A stretch of 64,000 bases of DNA. Origin: Hydrogenimonas urashimensis (GTDB lineage Bacteria > Campylobacterota > Campylobacteria > Campylobacterales > Hydrogenimonadaceae). The position numbers were made by a program, and so were the translations under genes. The notes beneath the pieces were generated by a model, which was given only the letters and a program-made list of their open reading frames with translations, ran no database searches and was not told the origin of the DNA. Below, piece by piece: positions 8,691-16,074 of this stretch. The DNA is taken from positions 1,582,501-1,646,500 of the forward strand of contig NZ_AP023212.1 in the NCBI RefSeq assembly GCF_016593255.1, written 5' to 3'. How positions within the stretch are numbered: the first letter of the stretch is position 1; every line of letters begins with the position of its first letter.

Positions 8691-9791
8691 ATGTCTAAAC
8701 GACAATTAGCAATGGTAATGGATTTGAACAAATGTATCGGATGCCAGACCTGTACCGTCGCATGTAAAACGCAATGGACCAACCGTAACGGCCGCGAATA
8801 CATGTATTGGAACAACGTCGAGACCTATCCGGGGTCCGGTTATCCGAAGAACTGGATGGAGCTTGGCGGCGGATTCGACGCAGCGGGCGACCTGCAGGCC
8901 GGCATCGTCCCCAACATCGAAGCCGATTACGGTGTGCCGTGGGACTACAACCACGACGAATTGCAGTTCGGAGCACAGCTCAAGCCGAATGTGGAGCCGA
9001 CATGGGGGCCAAACTGGGACGAAGACGAGGGAGAAGGGAACTTCCCGAACGACAACTACTTCTTCTATATTCCCAGAATATGCAACCACTGTACAAATCC
9101 GGGATGTTTGAGTGCCTGTCCCCGTGACGCGATATTCAAACGGGAGCAGGACGGTGTCGTGCTGGTCGACCTGGATCGCTGTCAGGGATACCGTTACTGT
9201 ATCGCGGGATGCCCTTATAAAAAGATCTACTTCAACCCGAAAATCAGCAAGAGCGAAAAGTGCATCCTCTGCTTCCCGCGGGTTGAGAAGGGTCTGCCGC
9301 CGGCTTGTGCCCAGCAGTGTGTCGGCCGTATCCGTTTCGTCGGATTCCTCGACGACGAAGAGGGGCAGGTTTACAAACTGGTCCACAAATACAAAGTGGC
9401 CCTTCCGCTGCGCAGCGACTACGGAACTCAGCCCAACGTTTACTACGTGCCGCCGACGGAGGCACCGCCGAAATTCGATGCCGAGGGGCGCATCATCCCG
9501 GGCAGCAACCGTGTGCCGATCGAGGAGCTCGAAAAACTCTTCGGCAAAGAGGTGCATCAGGCGATGAAAACACTGCGTGCCGAAAAAGAGAAACGCAAGA
9601 AGACGGGAAAGAGCGAGTTGATGGATCTGCTTATCGCTTACAAACACGAAGATATGTTCCGACTCGATCAGAACTACTATCAGGGTATCGCGAAGAAGCA
9701 GGGACTTTCCCTCGCACCGATCGACAACCGGTACATGGCGGGTAAAAATACCGAGAACAAATACAAGTTTAAGGTGGTGGAATATGAATAA
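8691..9791 (+). CDS. NarH/SerB-like four-cluster Fe-S subunit
   Basis: A 366-residue electron-transfer subunit. The first cluster motif is Cys15-x2-Cys18-x2-Cys21-x3-Cys25. Three further Cys groups follow in the middle (about 127-215). In the third, CQGYRYCIAGCP, a Tyr (167) takes the place of a Cys, as Trp does in NarH, which predicts a [3Fe-4S] centre. There is no signal peptide, so it is presumably carried across the membrane with the Tat-exported catalytic partner, as known for SerAB and DdhAB. It starts 14 bases after the catalytic gene, and its end overlaps the heme-subunit gene by 8 bases. Confidence 0.92.
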   Translation: MSKRQLAMVMDLNKCIGCQTCTVACKTQWTNRNGREYMYWNNVETYPGSGYPKNWMELGGGFDAAGDLQAGIVPNIEADYGVPWDYNHDELQFGAQLKPNVEPTWGPNWDEDEGEGNFPNDNYFFYIPRICNHCTNPGCLSACPRDAIFKREQDGVVLVDLDRCQGYRYCIAGCPYKKIYFNPKISKSEKCILCFPRVEKGLPPACAQQCVGRIRFVGFLDDEEGQVYKLVHKYKVALPLRSDYGTQPNVYYVPPTEAPPKFDAEGRIIPGSNRVPIEELEKLFGKEVHQAMKTLRAEKEKRKKTGKSELMDLLIAYKHEDMFRLDQNYYQGIAKKQGLSLAPIDNRYMAGKNTENKYKFKVVEYE

Positions 9792-10989
9792 GCTATTATC
9801 TGCAGCCGTGGCTGTGGCGGTTGCCGCTACGGTGGTATCTGCCCAGAATGCCATCGTCGCACAAAAAACTAGCCGGGATGTCACCCATTTGACACCGACA
9901 TCGAAGGCGTGGGATTATGTCAAGGGCACAGAGGTGGATCTCTATCCGCAGTCGACGATTCAGATGAACGATCTTCGTGCGAATCTGATGAACAAGCGGA
10001 TCAAAGGCAAAACTGCCACGGTCAAGGCGATTTACGACAGCAAAAACATCGCCTTTTTACTGGAGTGGCCCGACGGTACCCGCAGCATCCAGCAGGGGTA
10101 CCGCTCCGATGTCTATGGCGACGGATTCGCGGTTCAGCTCCCCGTCAATTTCGATGATCCGAAAAAGCTTCCCTATATCGGAATGGGAAGCGAAGGACGG
10201 CCTGTCGTGATTCATTTGCAAAAAGCGGTACAACCGATCTTCGAACCCAATGGAAAGGGCGATGTCGGAATGCAGCAGAATGTGCTGAGCAAAAACGCCT
10301 TCGGGAAGGATGCCGGAGCGTATCAGGACAAAGTGGCATCGCTGGCCGTCAAAGATTATCAGCGATCCTTCGTTTCCGAAGGCTTCCGCTCGATGACCGA
10401 AATCAAAGACAGCAGCGAGAAGTTCGATGCCGATATGAAATACGGCAACAAGCACTGGAAGGGAACGCTGATTAGACCGTTGAACGATGTCTATCTGCAT
10501 CTGGACAAAGGGGGCGCTTTCCCCGTCGCTTTTGCAACATGGGACGGAGCCCGAATGAACCGGGACGGCCTGAAGCTGCTTTCCGGATGGGTTCCGGTGA
10601 AACTGGAGGGCCAGACGGGCGGTGACGCCTTGGTCGAGGAGTTGACGGCAAAACCGAAAGGGAATGCCGAAAACGGCAAAAACCTTGTGATGCAAAACGG
10701 CTGTATGGGATGCCACTATATTCCGGGCATGAGTATGCCGGGCTTCATGGCACCCAATCTCAACAATGTCGGCGGCCAGGCGACGGCGGCCTATATCCGT
10801 GAATCGATCGTCGATCCCAATGCGGTCATCGTTCCCGGATACAATCGCAACGCCCATCCCAACACGCCGTGGTACAATGTGGTGGACGGCAAGCGACAAT
10901 CCACAATGCCGCCCTATCCTCTGGATGACAAGAGCCTGGACGATATGGTCGCTTACCTGAAAACCCTCAAAGTGGAGGTGGAAAAATGA
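9784..10989 (+). CDS. Heme subunit: EBDH-gamma-like domain fused to cytochrome c
   Basis: A 401-residue exported protein. A signal peptide (residues 1-20) is followed by a beta-rich domain (about 25-290) resembling the heme b-binding gamma subunits of ethylbenzene dehydrogenase, DdhC and SerC. The C-terminus (about 295-401) is a monoheme cytochrome c domain: CMGCH at 307-311 with a likely axial Met375 (TMPPY). Canonical type II gamma subunits carry only heme b, so the fusion gives a direct path from heme b to heme c and then to soluble cytochromes. It overlaps both neighbouring genes, which supports one complex. Confidence 0.86.
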   Translation: MNKLLSAAVAVAVAATVVSAQNAIVAQKTSRDVTHLTPTSKAWDYVKGTEVDLYPQSTIQMNDLRANLMNKRIKGKTATVKAIYDSKNIAFLLEWPDGTRSIQQGYRSDVYGDGFAVQLPVNFDDPKKLPYIGMGSEGRPVVIHLQKAVQPIFEPNGKGDVGMQQNVLSKNAFGKDAGAYQDKVASLAVKDYQRSFVSEGFRSMTEIKDSSEKFDADMKYGNKHWKGTLIRPLNDVYLHLDKGGAFPVAFATWDGARMNRDGLKLLSGWVPVKLEGQTGGDALVEELTAKPKGNAENGKNLVMQNGCMGCHYIPGMSMPGFMAPNLNNVGGQATAAYIRESIVDPNAVIVPGYNRNAHPNTPWYNVVDGKRQSTMPPYPLDDKSLDDMVAYLKTLKVEVEK

Positions 10990-11390
10990 AAAAGCTTCTG
11001 ATAATGCTGCTCGGTTTCGGCCTGGCGGCAGCCATGGCCGGGAACGAAGGGTTCGAAAAGAAAGGTTTTCTGACGACCAAATGGTGTGTGCAGAACGACA
11101 TGTTCAAGGATTGCCGTCTCGAAACGGCGGTATGCGGCTATGAGGGTTGTTATGAAAAGTGGAAATTCGGAGACAAAATCAAAGAGGAGATGGTACTTTA
11201 CGTTCATGACGACGGCAAATACTACCGGGTGGACCTGGGCAATCTCAAGCGAAGCGAACTCGACGAGGCGATGAACCGCAACGAAGTGACACTGATCGGC
11301 AGCTATGACAAGAAGAGAAATCTCATTCATGTTAAAGAGTTCAAGGCCCCTCCTCCTCCGAAAAAATCCTTCTTCAAAGGATGCCTCTAA
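10986..11390 (+). CDS. Small exported Cys-containing protein of the molybdoenzyme operon
   Basis: A 134-residue protein of no family I recognise. It has a signal peptide (about residues 1-19) and a compact domain with a Cys group (WCVQ, DCRL, VCGYEGCYE) plus one Cys two residues from the end. The C-terminus is Pro/Lys-rich (APPPPKK). The ATG overlaps the heme subunit stop by 4 bases, so it is translated with the complex. It may be an extra periplasmic subunit, a metal site or a disulfide-stabilised assembly factor; the sequence does not decide. Confidence 0.75.
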   Translation: MKKLLIMLLGFGLAAAMAGNEGFEKKGFLTTKWCVQNDMFKDCRLETAVCGYEGCYEKWKFGDKIKEEMVLYVHDDGKYYRVDLGNLKRSELDEAMNRNEVTLIGSYDKKRNLIHVKEFKAPPPPKKSFFKGCL

Positions 11391-11426
11391 TTTTTCCGCC
11401 CTTCGGGGAGAAAAACAATATTTGTA

Positions 11427-11449
11427 CCAAATCCCTTCCCGGGATTTGG
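11427..11449 (+). repeat. Perfect 9-bp hairpin before the chaperone gene
   Basis: CCAAATCCC (11427-11435), loop TTCCC, GGGATTTGG (11441-11449). It lies in the 176-bp gap between the structural genes and the chaperone gene. No T-run follows, so it is not a classic terminator; it may attenuate or protect the transcript. The right arm plus loop (CCTTCCCGGGATTTGG) recurs nearly unchanged at 19479-19495. Confidence 0.6.
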
Positions 11450-11566
11450 AATGCGGGCAATGACCAATCCGTTTGATGAAGCGGAATACAAATTGTCAAA
11501 AAACAGATAGGTGATTGTCCTTTTTTTCTGCTATCATTTTCTACGATTTTCTCAAGGAATTTTCAT

Positions 11567-12142
11567 ATGGACGACAAAACAAGACTCTATATCTACGCTT
11601 TTTTATCCCGTGTTTTTACAGAGGAGCTCGACGCCAAGGCACTCGAAGACCTCAGAAACAGCGAATCATTGCTGGAGACCATCGGCGAAGAGACGCACGA
11701 ATGGTTCCGCACCACCGACGAAGTGGCACTGGCGGAGGCTCTCAATGTGGACTACAACTCGCTTTTTGGGATCAACAACCACCCGATCGAATCGGCCGTG
11801 ATGGACAGCAAAAACGAGATTCTCGTAGGATTGCAAAACCCCGTGATGCAGTTTTATTTCAGCCATGGGTACGATTTGAATCTGGAGAGTTCCAAGCTCT
11901 ACGTGCCCGACCACGCCGGCATCGAATTTGGCTTCATGCAGAGCATGATCAGTGCCGGTGACAAAAAAGCGCAAGCGGAGTTTCTGCATAAACATCTGGT
12001 ACAGTGGATCGTCCCCTTCCTTGTTGCGGTCAAGCCAATGGCAGATACACCTTTTTACCGGGATCTGTGTGATTTCACGATCGAATTTCTGCTGTCGGAC
12101 TATTCCCAGCTGGTCGATGAGGTAGGAGAGGTCGATGCGTAA
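11567..12142 (+). CDS. TorD/DmsD-type molybdoenzyme chaperone
   Basis: A 191-residue cytosolic all-helical protein of the TorD/DmsD/NarJ superfamily (N-terminus RLYIYAFLSRVF, central segment FYFSHGYDL, then a conserved Pro/His region). Such chaperones bind the Tat signal of the catalytic subunit and hold export back until Mo cofactor and FS0 are inserted. Its place behind the structural genes fits that role for the 964-aa subunit. The stop overlaps the next start by 8 bases. Confidence 0.85.
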   Translation: MDDKTRLYIYAFLSRVFTEELDAKALEDLRNSESLLETIGEETHEWFRTTDEVALAEALNVDYNSLFGINNHPIESAVMDSKNEILVGLQNPVMQFYFSHGYDLNLESSKLYVPDHAGIEFGFMQSMISAGDKKAQAEFLHKHLVQWIVPFLVAVKPMADTPFYRDLCDFTIEFLLSDYSQLVDEVGEVDA

Positions 12143-13214
12143 CGAGGCAATGACCGAAGGAAATCTTTTCAAGTTCGACTACTTCAAGTGCCTGCGCAGC
12201 GACTATGCAAAAAACGAGTGCACTATCTGCATCGATCTGTGTCCCGAAGAGGCGATGGTTTTCGACCGGAAAAAACTGACTCTCGATACCGAGAGATGTA
12301 CGGCTTGTGCCGCCTGTGTGGGAAGCTGTCCGACCGAAGCGCTCGCCAGCGAGGTTTTCGACCCCAACCGGTTCTCTCTGGAGTTTGCCTCGCAGCAGAA
12401 GCCGCTCATCTCATGCAAGGAGAATGTCCCCTGTCTCTCGGCACTTTCGAGCGAACATTTTATCGCCATCGCGCTTCGCAAAGAGGGTGGAGTGGAGTGC
12501 GACCTGTCCCATTGCGCGGAGTGTTCCGTCAACAAGGATGGCAAAGTGCTTGCCTCCATCGAAGCCTCCATCGCCGAAGCCAACAGGTTTTTGGAAATGT
12601 TTGGTTTTGAACGCCTAGTTTCGATGCGTCACGAAGCCCAGGAGAACGCGCCCGATGCCGGACGCCGGATGCTTTTTAAAAAACTTGCCAATGCGGTGAA
12701 AGAGGCGGGTGAAGAGGATGGGATGAGGGAGTTGATCCATCTGAACGATGAAAAACAGCCGCTGAAGCGCATTCTTTTGAAAAACGCTCTTAAAAAAGTT
12801 TCGGAGAGTTTCCCAAAAGAGACGACGCGGGAAGCTGCGTTCTCTTTTGTGGTGGGCAAGAAGATCGACGCGATAAGCTGCAACAACTGCCAGGAGTGCG
12901 CCATGTTCTGCCCCACCGATGCGCTTTCGATTCTGAAGGACAATACCGGCATCCTGTTTCAAATGGGCAAATGCATCGCCTGCGGCATATGCAACGACGT
13001 CTGTCAGCCCCGATCGATCACCGACGACAACAGCTTTGACCTCGTCGATTTCGCATTCGATAGAATGCAGATTTTGGTGAAACATCGGCTGGAGATATGC
13101 GAAGAGTGCAAGGTGGCATTTTCCTATCACGGCGGCGAGAAGGTGTGTGATAGGTGCAAAGAGTTCAAAGAAAATTTCTCCGACCTCTTTACGATGGCCA
13201 AAGACCTGGAGTAG
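12135..13214 (+). CDS. Polyferredoxin-like 4Fe-4S protein
   Basis: A 359-residue cytosolic protein without signal or membrane segment. An N-terminal dicluster pair (CTICIDLCPEEA, CTACAACVGSCP) and a second pair further on (CNNCQECAMFCP, CIACGICNDVCQ) predict four [4Fe-4S] clusters. Extra Cys in between (ISCKENVPC, CDLSHCAEC) and a C-terminal pair of CxxC motifs (CEEC, CDRC) suggest more metal sites. GTAGGAGAGG precedes the ATG. Similar proteins sit beside TorD-like chaperones in Campylobacterota formate dehydrogenase loci. It may help maturation or pass electrons in the cytoplasm; this is inference. Confidence 0.83.
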   Translation: MRNEAMTEGNLFKFDYFKCLRSDYAKNECTICIDLCPEEAMVFDRKKLTLDTERCTACAACVGSCPTEALASEVFDPNRFSLEFASQQKPLISCKENVPCLSALSSEHFIAIALRKEGGVECDLSHCAECSVNKDGKVLASIEASIAEANRFLEMFGFERLVSMRHEAQENAPDAGRRMLFKKLANAVKEAGEEDGMRELIHLNDEKQPLKRILLKNALKKVSESFPKETTREAAFSFVVGKKIDAISCNNCQECAMFCPTDALSILKDNTGILFQMGKCIACGICNDVCQPRSITDDNSFDLVDFAFDRMQILVKHRLEICEECKVAFSYHGGEKVCDRCKEFKENFSDLFTMAKDLE

Positions 13215-13374
13215 AGGCTCTCAAAACTTTCTATTTTTCGCACTCAACCGAAAGGGGGCTGTGCCTTTGTGGTGATTTTCAGAATGAGCTGCCGTCTGCG
13301 CCCTCTATCGCCTCTAGCCAGGCTTTCCCCTCCTCTTCCGGCTCATTTTTACTGGGTATCGCCGGTTCTTTTAG

Positions 13375-14481
13375 TTACTTTCCACCCTTTTTCTTATAGG
13401 CTTCGGCCATCTCCAGAGCTTTTTTCCACGCTTTGGTCCCCAATTTTTTCGCTTCGGCCGTCAATTGGTCTTTGATCTCCGCACCTTTGAGGGCGGCCTC
13501 TTTGGCCAGCGTCGCCATCTTCTGTTTGGCCACATCTATCGTTTCTGCGCTGATGCGCTTGAGTTCGGCGAACTGGTCACCCAGGATGTCGGCAGACTCT
13601 TTGAGGATTTTGCCGATAAAAGGGGAACTTTTGGATGCGACATGGTCGATGATTTCACGGTAGAGTTCGTCGCTTCGCGAGAGCATGGCGACCAGCTCGT
13701 CCCAGTTGGTCACATGGCCCAGCCGAATCTCTTCGGGGGCGAACTGCAACTGCTCCTTGAGTTGGCGGACAGTGGCGATGAGAGCGTCGTTGATACCGTA
13801 GACGGTCCCTCGGATGATCGTTTCGGCATTGGTGGGGGTCGCTTCGGCCAGTTCGGACGCTTTCATGAGAATGGTGCCAAGAATGGCGCGGATGCGTGCC
13901 GCGCTCAAGAGTCCTTCGCTGAGGGCTTTGTGGGTAATCTGGCGAATCACTTCCCGAATGGAGCTTTCGACCGTTTCGGCCTCTTCCAGTGCCGCGACGA
14001 GTGCCGCTTCGACCGTTTCATTGAGAATACCGAGCCCTTCGACATGCTCCAGTTCCGTATTTTCAAGCGCTTCCTGCCAGATTTTCCGATCATGAGACAC
14101 CAGCTTTGCTCCTGCTGTTTCGATACCGTTGAAGAGCTCGCGCAGACTTCGCTGCAACTCCTCCTCTTCGGTGCTCAGATGGCGCTGCAGGCGGTCGATT
14201 TCGACGATGAGTCGTTCAATCTCCTTCTCTTTCGGTTTCTGTACCGTATCGACGAGTGTTTCGAAGGCGTACTGCAGTATCTCCTCCCGTGCCGCTCCCA
14301 TCTGCGTCAATTCCCTATGCAGCGACGCCGCTATCGATTCGCTCAGGCTTTGGGGGGACATGCCGGGATGGGTATGCACCGCCGTTTCGATCGCTTTCGC
14401 GATGCCCTCCTTCAACGCCGCCTCTTCATCTTTGCCGGAGCGAAGGGCCTTTTCGTAATAGAGTGTTATTTCAAGTTCCAT
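13375..14481 (-). CDS. Large helical protein of unknown function
   Basis: A 368-residue protein dominated by long amphipathic helices rich in Glu, Ala, Leu and Lys. There is no signal peptide, no clear membrane segment and no Cys. The Lys-rich C-terminus (KKALEMAEAYKKKGGK) could bind nucleic acid or membrane. It resembles DUF6781-type proteins in my recollection, but this is weak. It lies 11 bases after the DUF493 gene on the same strand and is probably co-transcribed with moaC. Confidence 0.7.
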   Translation of the reverse strand: MELEITLYYEKALRSGKDEEAALKEGIAKAIETAVHTHPGMSPQSLSESIAASLHRELTQMGAAREEILQYAFETLVDTVQKPKEKEIERLIVEIDRLQRHLSTEEEELQRSLRELFNGIETAGAKLVSHDRKIWQEALENTELEHVEGLGILNETVEAALVAALEEAETVESSIREVIRQITHKALSEGLLSAARIRAILGTILMKASELAEATPTNAETIIRGTVYGINDALIATVRQLKEQLQFAPEEIRLGHVTNWDELVAMLSRSDELYREIIDHVASKSSPFIGKILKESADILGDQFAELKRISAETIDVAKQKMATLAKEAALKGAEIKDQLTAEAKKLGTKAWKKALEMAEAYKKKGGK

Positions 14482-14492
14482 CTCTTCCCTTT

Positions 14493-14762
14493 CTAAAGAA
14501 CCATTCTCAGATCATTGTGCGTTTTGAGCTGGCGAAAAATCTCCGTTCGGTCATCCTCGTTATGGACGATGGTCTTGACTTCGTAGCTGTAATAGCTCCC
14601 CTTCTTCGACGTTTTGGAAAATGTACAGGTATGGGGGCGTTCGCCCATGACCGATTTGACCGCTTCGAGAATCTCTTCCTTCCGATGGCCGATCACTTTG
14701 TATTTCCATTCGCAGGGATAGACTATTTCGACCTTTCTATCCATTGCGTTGATAATTTCCAC
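14493..14762 (-). CDS. DUF493 (YbeD-like) family protein
   Basis: A small 89-residue alpha/beta protein of the YbeD/HP0495 family, which has an ACT-like fold and is often thought to be regulatory. Family hallmarks are the [11 protein letters not shown] segment and the late basic-hydrophobic stretch. The start is a GTG at 14762, supported by AAGGAGG five bases upstream. It overlaps the end of moaC by 26 bases. Function unknown. Confidence 0.85.
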   Translation of the reverse strand: MEIINAMDRKVEIVYPCEWKYKVIGHRKEEILEAVKSVMGERPHTCTFSKTSKKGSYYSYEVKTIVHNEDDRTEIFRQLKTHNDLRMVL

Positions 14763-15219
14763 TCTTGCCTCCTTCTTTGGACTCGAGCTGGATGTTGAGT
14801 ATCTGCATCCCCTTGTCGATCGCCTTGACCATGTCGTAGATCGTGAGCAGACCGATGCTCACACCCGTCAGCGCTTCCATCTCCACACCGGTCTTTCCCG
14901 ACAGTTTTGCAGTGACGTAAAGTTTGAAACCCGGCAAATTTGGCAACTCTTCGATGTCGCAGTCTATTCCTGTTAGAAGAAGCGGGTGGCACATCGGAAT
15001 GAGTTCCGGTGTCTTTTTGGTTCCCATGATGGCCGCGATGACGGCCGTCTGGAAGACAGGCCCCTTTTTCGTTCTGTTGCTGACGACGGCTTCGTATGCC
15101 TCTTTACTCATTTTGATCATGCCGCTCGCCACGGCGATCCGGCGGGTCGGCTCTTTCGAGCCCACATCGACCATCTTCGGACGATCGTTCTCATCGAGGT
15201 GTGTCAGATTGGCATCCAC
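14737..15219 (-). CDS. moaC: Cyclic pyranopterin monophosphate synthase MoaC
   Basis: A 160-residue cytosolic enzyme for an early step of molybdenum cofactor synthesis: with MoaA it makes cyclic pyranopterin monophosphate. Conserved features are [18 protein letters not shown] near the N-terminus, the IPMCHPL motif and the [11 protein letters not shown] segment with active-site acidic residues. It is divergent from the recombinase-like gene and leads the operon with the DUF493 and helical-protein genes. It supplies cofactor for enzymes such as the one at 5782. Confidence 0.95.
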   Translation of the reverse strand: MDANLTHLDENDRPKMVDVGSKEPTRRIAVASGMIKMSKEAYEAVVSNRTKKGPVFQTAVIAAIMGTKKTPELIPMCHPLLLTGIDCDIEELPNLPGFKLYVTAKLSGKTGVEMEALTGVSIGLLTIYDMVKAIDKGMQILNIQLESKEGGKSGNYQRNG

Positions 15220-15312
15220 GTTCTCCGTCCTTTGGTTATATCTATTTTGTTTTTTATTTTATCATAACTGCTGACGAATAAATAAAGAGAGTGACGCAAA
15301 TACAGTGTAGAA

Positions 15313-15364
15313 TGACGATTTAATAATCATTTAATTGACTTTTATCGTCAAAATCATGTAAGAT
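15313..15364 (+). promoter_or_regulatory. Promoter with flanking inverted repeat at the recombinase-like gene
   Basis: A -35 (TTGACT, 15335-15340) and a -10 (TAAGAT, 15359-15364) are 18 bases apart upstream of the gene at 15388. TGACGAT (15313-15319) and ATCGTCA (15344-15350) form a perfect 7-bp inverted repeat. The left arm lies upstream of the -35 and the right arm sits in the spacer. This arrangement suits an operator for a dimeric protein, possibly the adjacent gene product. Function is inferred. Confidence 0.55.
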
Positions 15365-15387
15365 TATGAAAAAATTCAAGGAAGCTT

Positions 15388-16074
15388 ATGACATATGCCT
15401 ATTTGCGACAGATCCCGGGCACAAAAAATCTGACGCTGCAGCAGAAAGATGTCATCGGCTACGCACTTGGACAGGGGCTTGAGATCGACAAGGAGGTGGT
15501 CGAACACTCCAGCAAGAACCGCCCCATCGAAGAGCGGAAGCAGTTCGAGGAGTTCATGCATTCGATGGAAGAGGGGGACAACCTGATCATCGACGAGATC
15601 TGGACACTCAGCAATCGGGTGGAGGAGCTTGTCAAGATCCTCTGTTGCACGATGAGCCGGAAAATCAATCTGTATGTGGCAAGCCGGGGCATTCTGATTA
15701 CCAAAGAGACGCCGATCGGATACGTGATGCCGCTATTGAACGAGCTGCGGGAGGAGTCCCATGACCGTCGAAGCGGCGTCGGACGGCCAAAGGGAAGCAA
15801 GTCGAGATCGAAATTCGACACGCTGCAACCGAAAATTCTTCAGATGCTCAAAGATGGGCAGAGCGTCAGCGCGATCGCGCGCGAACTGGGTGTTAGCCGA
15901 AGTTCGCTCAAAGACTATATCGAATCTCGCTCGCTCAAAGAGCTGGTGGAAAACACTTTTGTCGAGATCGGACGTCCTCTGGAGACGGATATCATCAGCG
16001 ACGAAATCCTGATCTGTCCATTCGAACAGGAGGATCGGAACAACAACACTATCAAACAAAAAGGAGTTAACTGA
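15388..16074 (+). CDS. Serine-recombinase-like DNA-binding protein lacking the catalytic Ser
   Basis: A 228-residue protein with an N-terminal resolvase/invertase-like domain (1-125), then the Hin-type GRPKGS linker (132-137) and a helix-turn-helix (about 150-178, SAIARELGVSRSSLKDYI). The usual Y-x-R-V-S catalytic motif reads YLRQI (5-9), so the nucleophilic Ser is absent. Only one of the usual paired Arg near LSNR is kept. Recombination is therefore unlikely and a transcription-factor role more likely. Unlike mobile recombinases it heads a metabolic operon; its stop overlaps the ccoG start by one base. AAGGAA precedes the ATG. Confidence 0.8.
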   Translation: MTYAYLRQIPGTKNLTLQQKDVIGYALGQGLEIDKEVVEHSSKNRPIEERKQFEEFMHSMEEGDNLIIDEIWTLSNRVEELVKILCCTMSRKINLYVASRGILITKETPIGYVMPLLNELREESHDRRSGVGRPKGSKSRSKFDTLQPKILQMLKDGQSVSAIARELGVSRSSLKDYIESRSLKELVENTFVEIGRPLETDIISDEILICPFEQEDRNNNTIKQKGVN

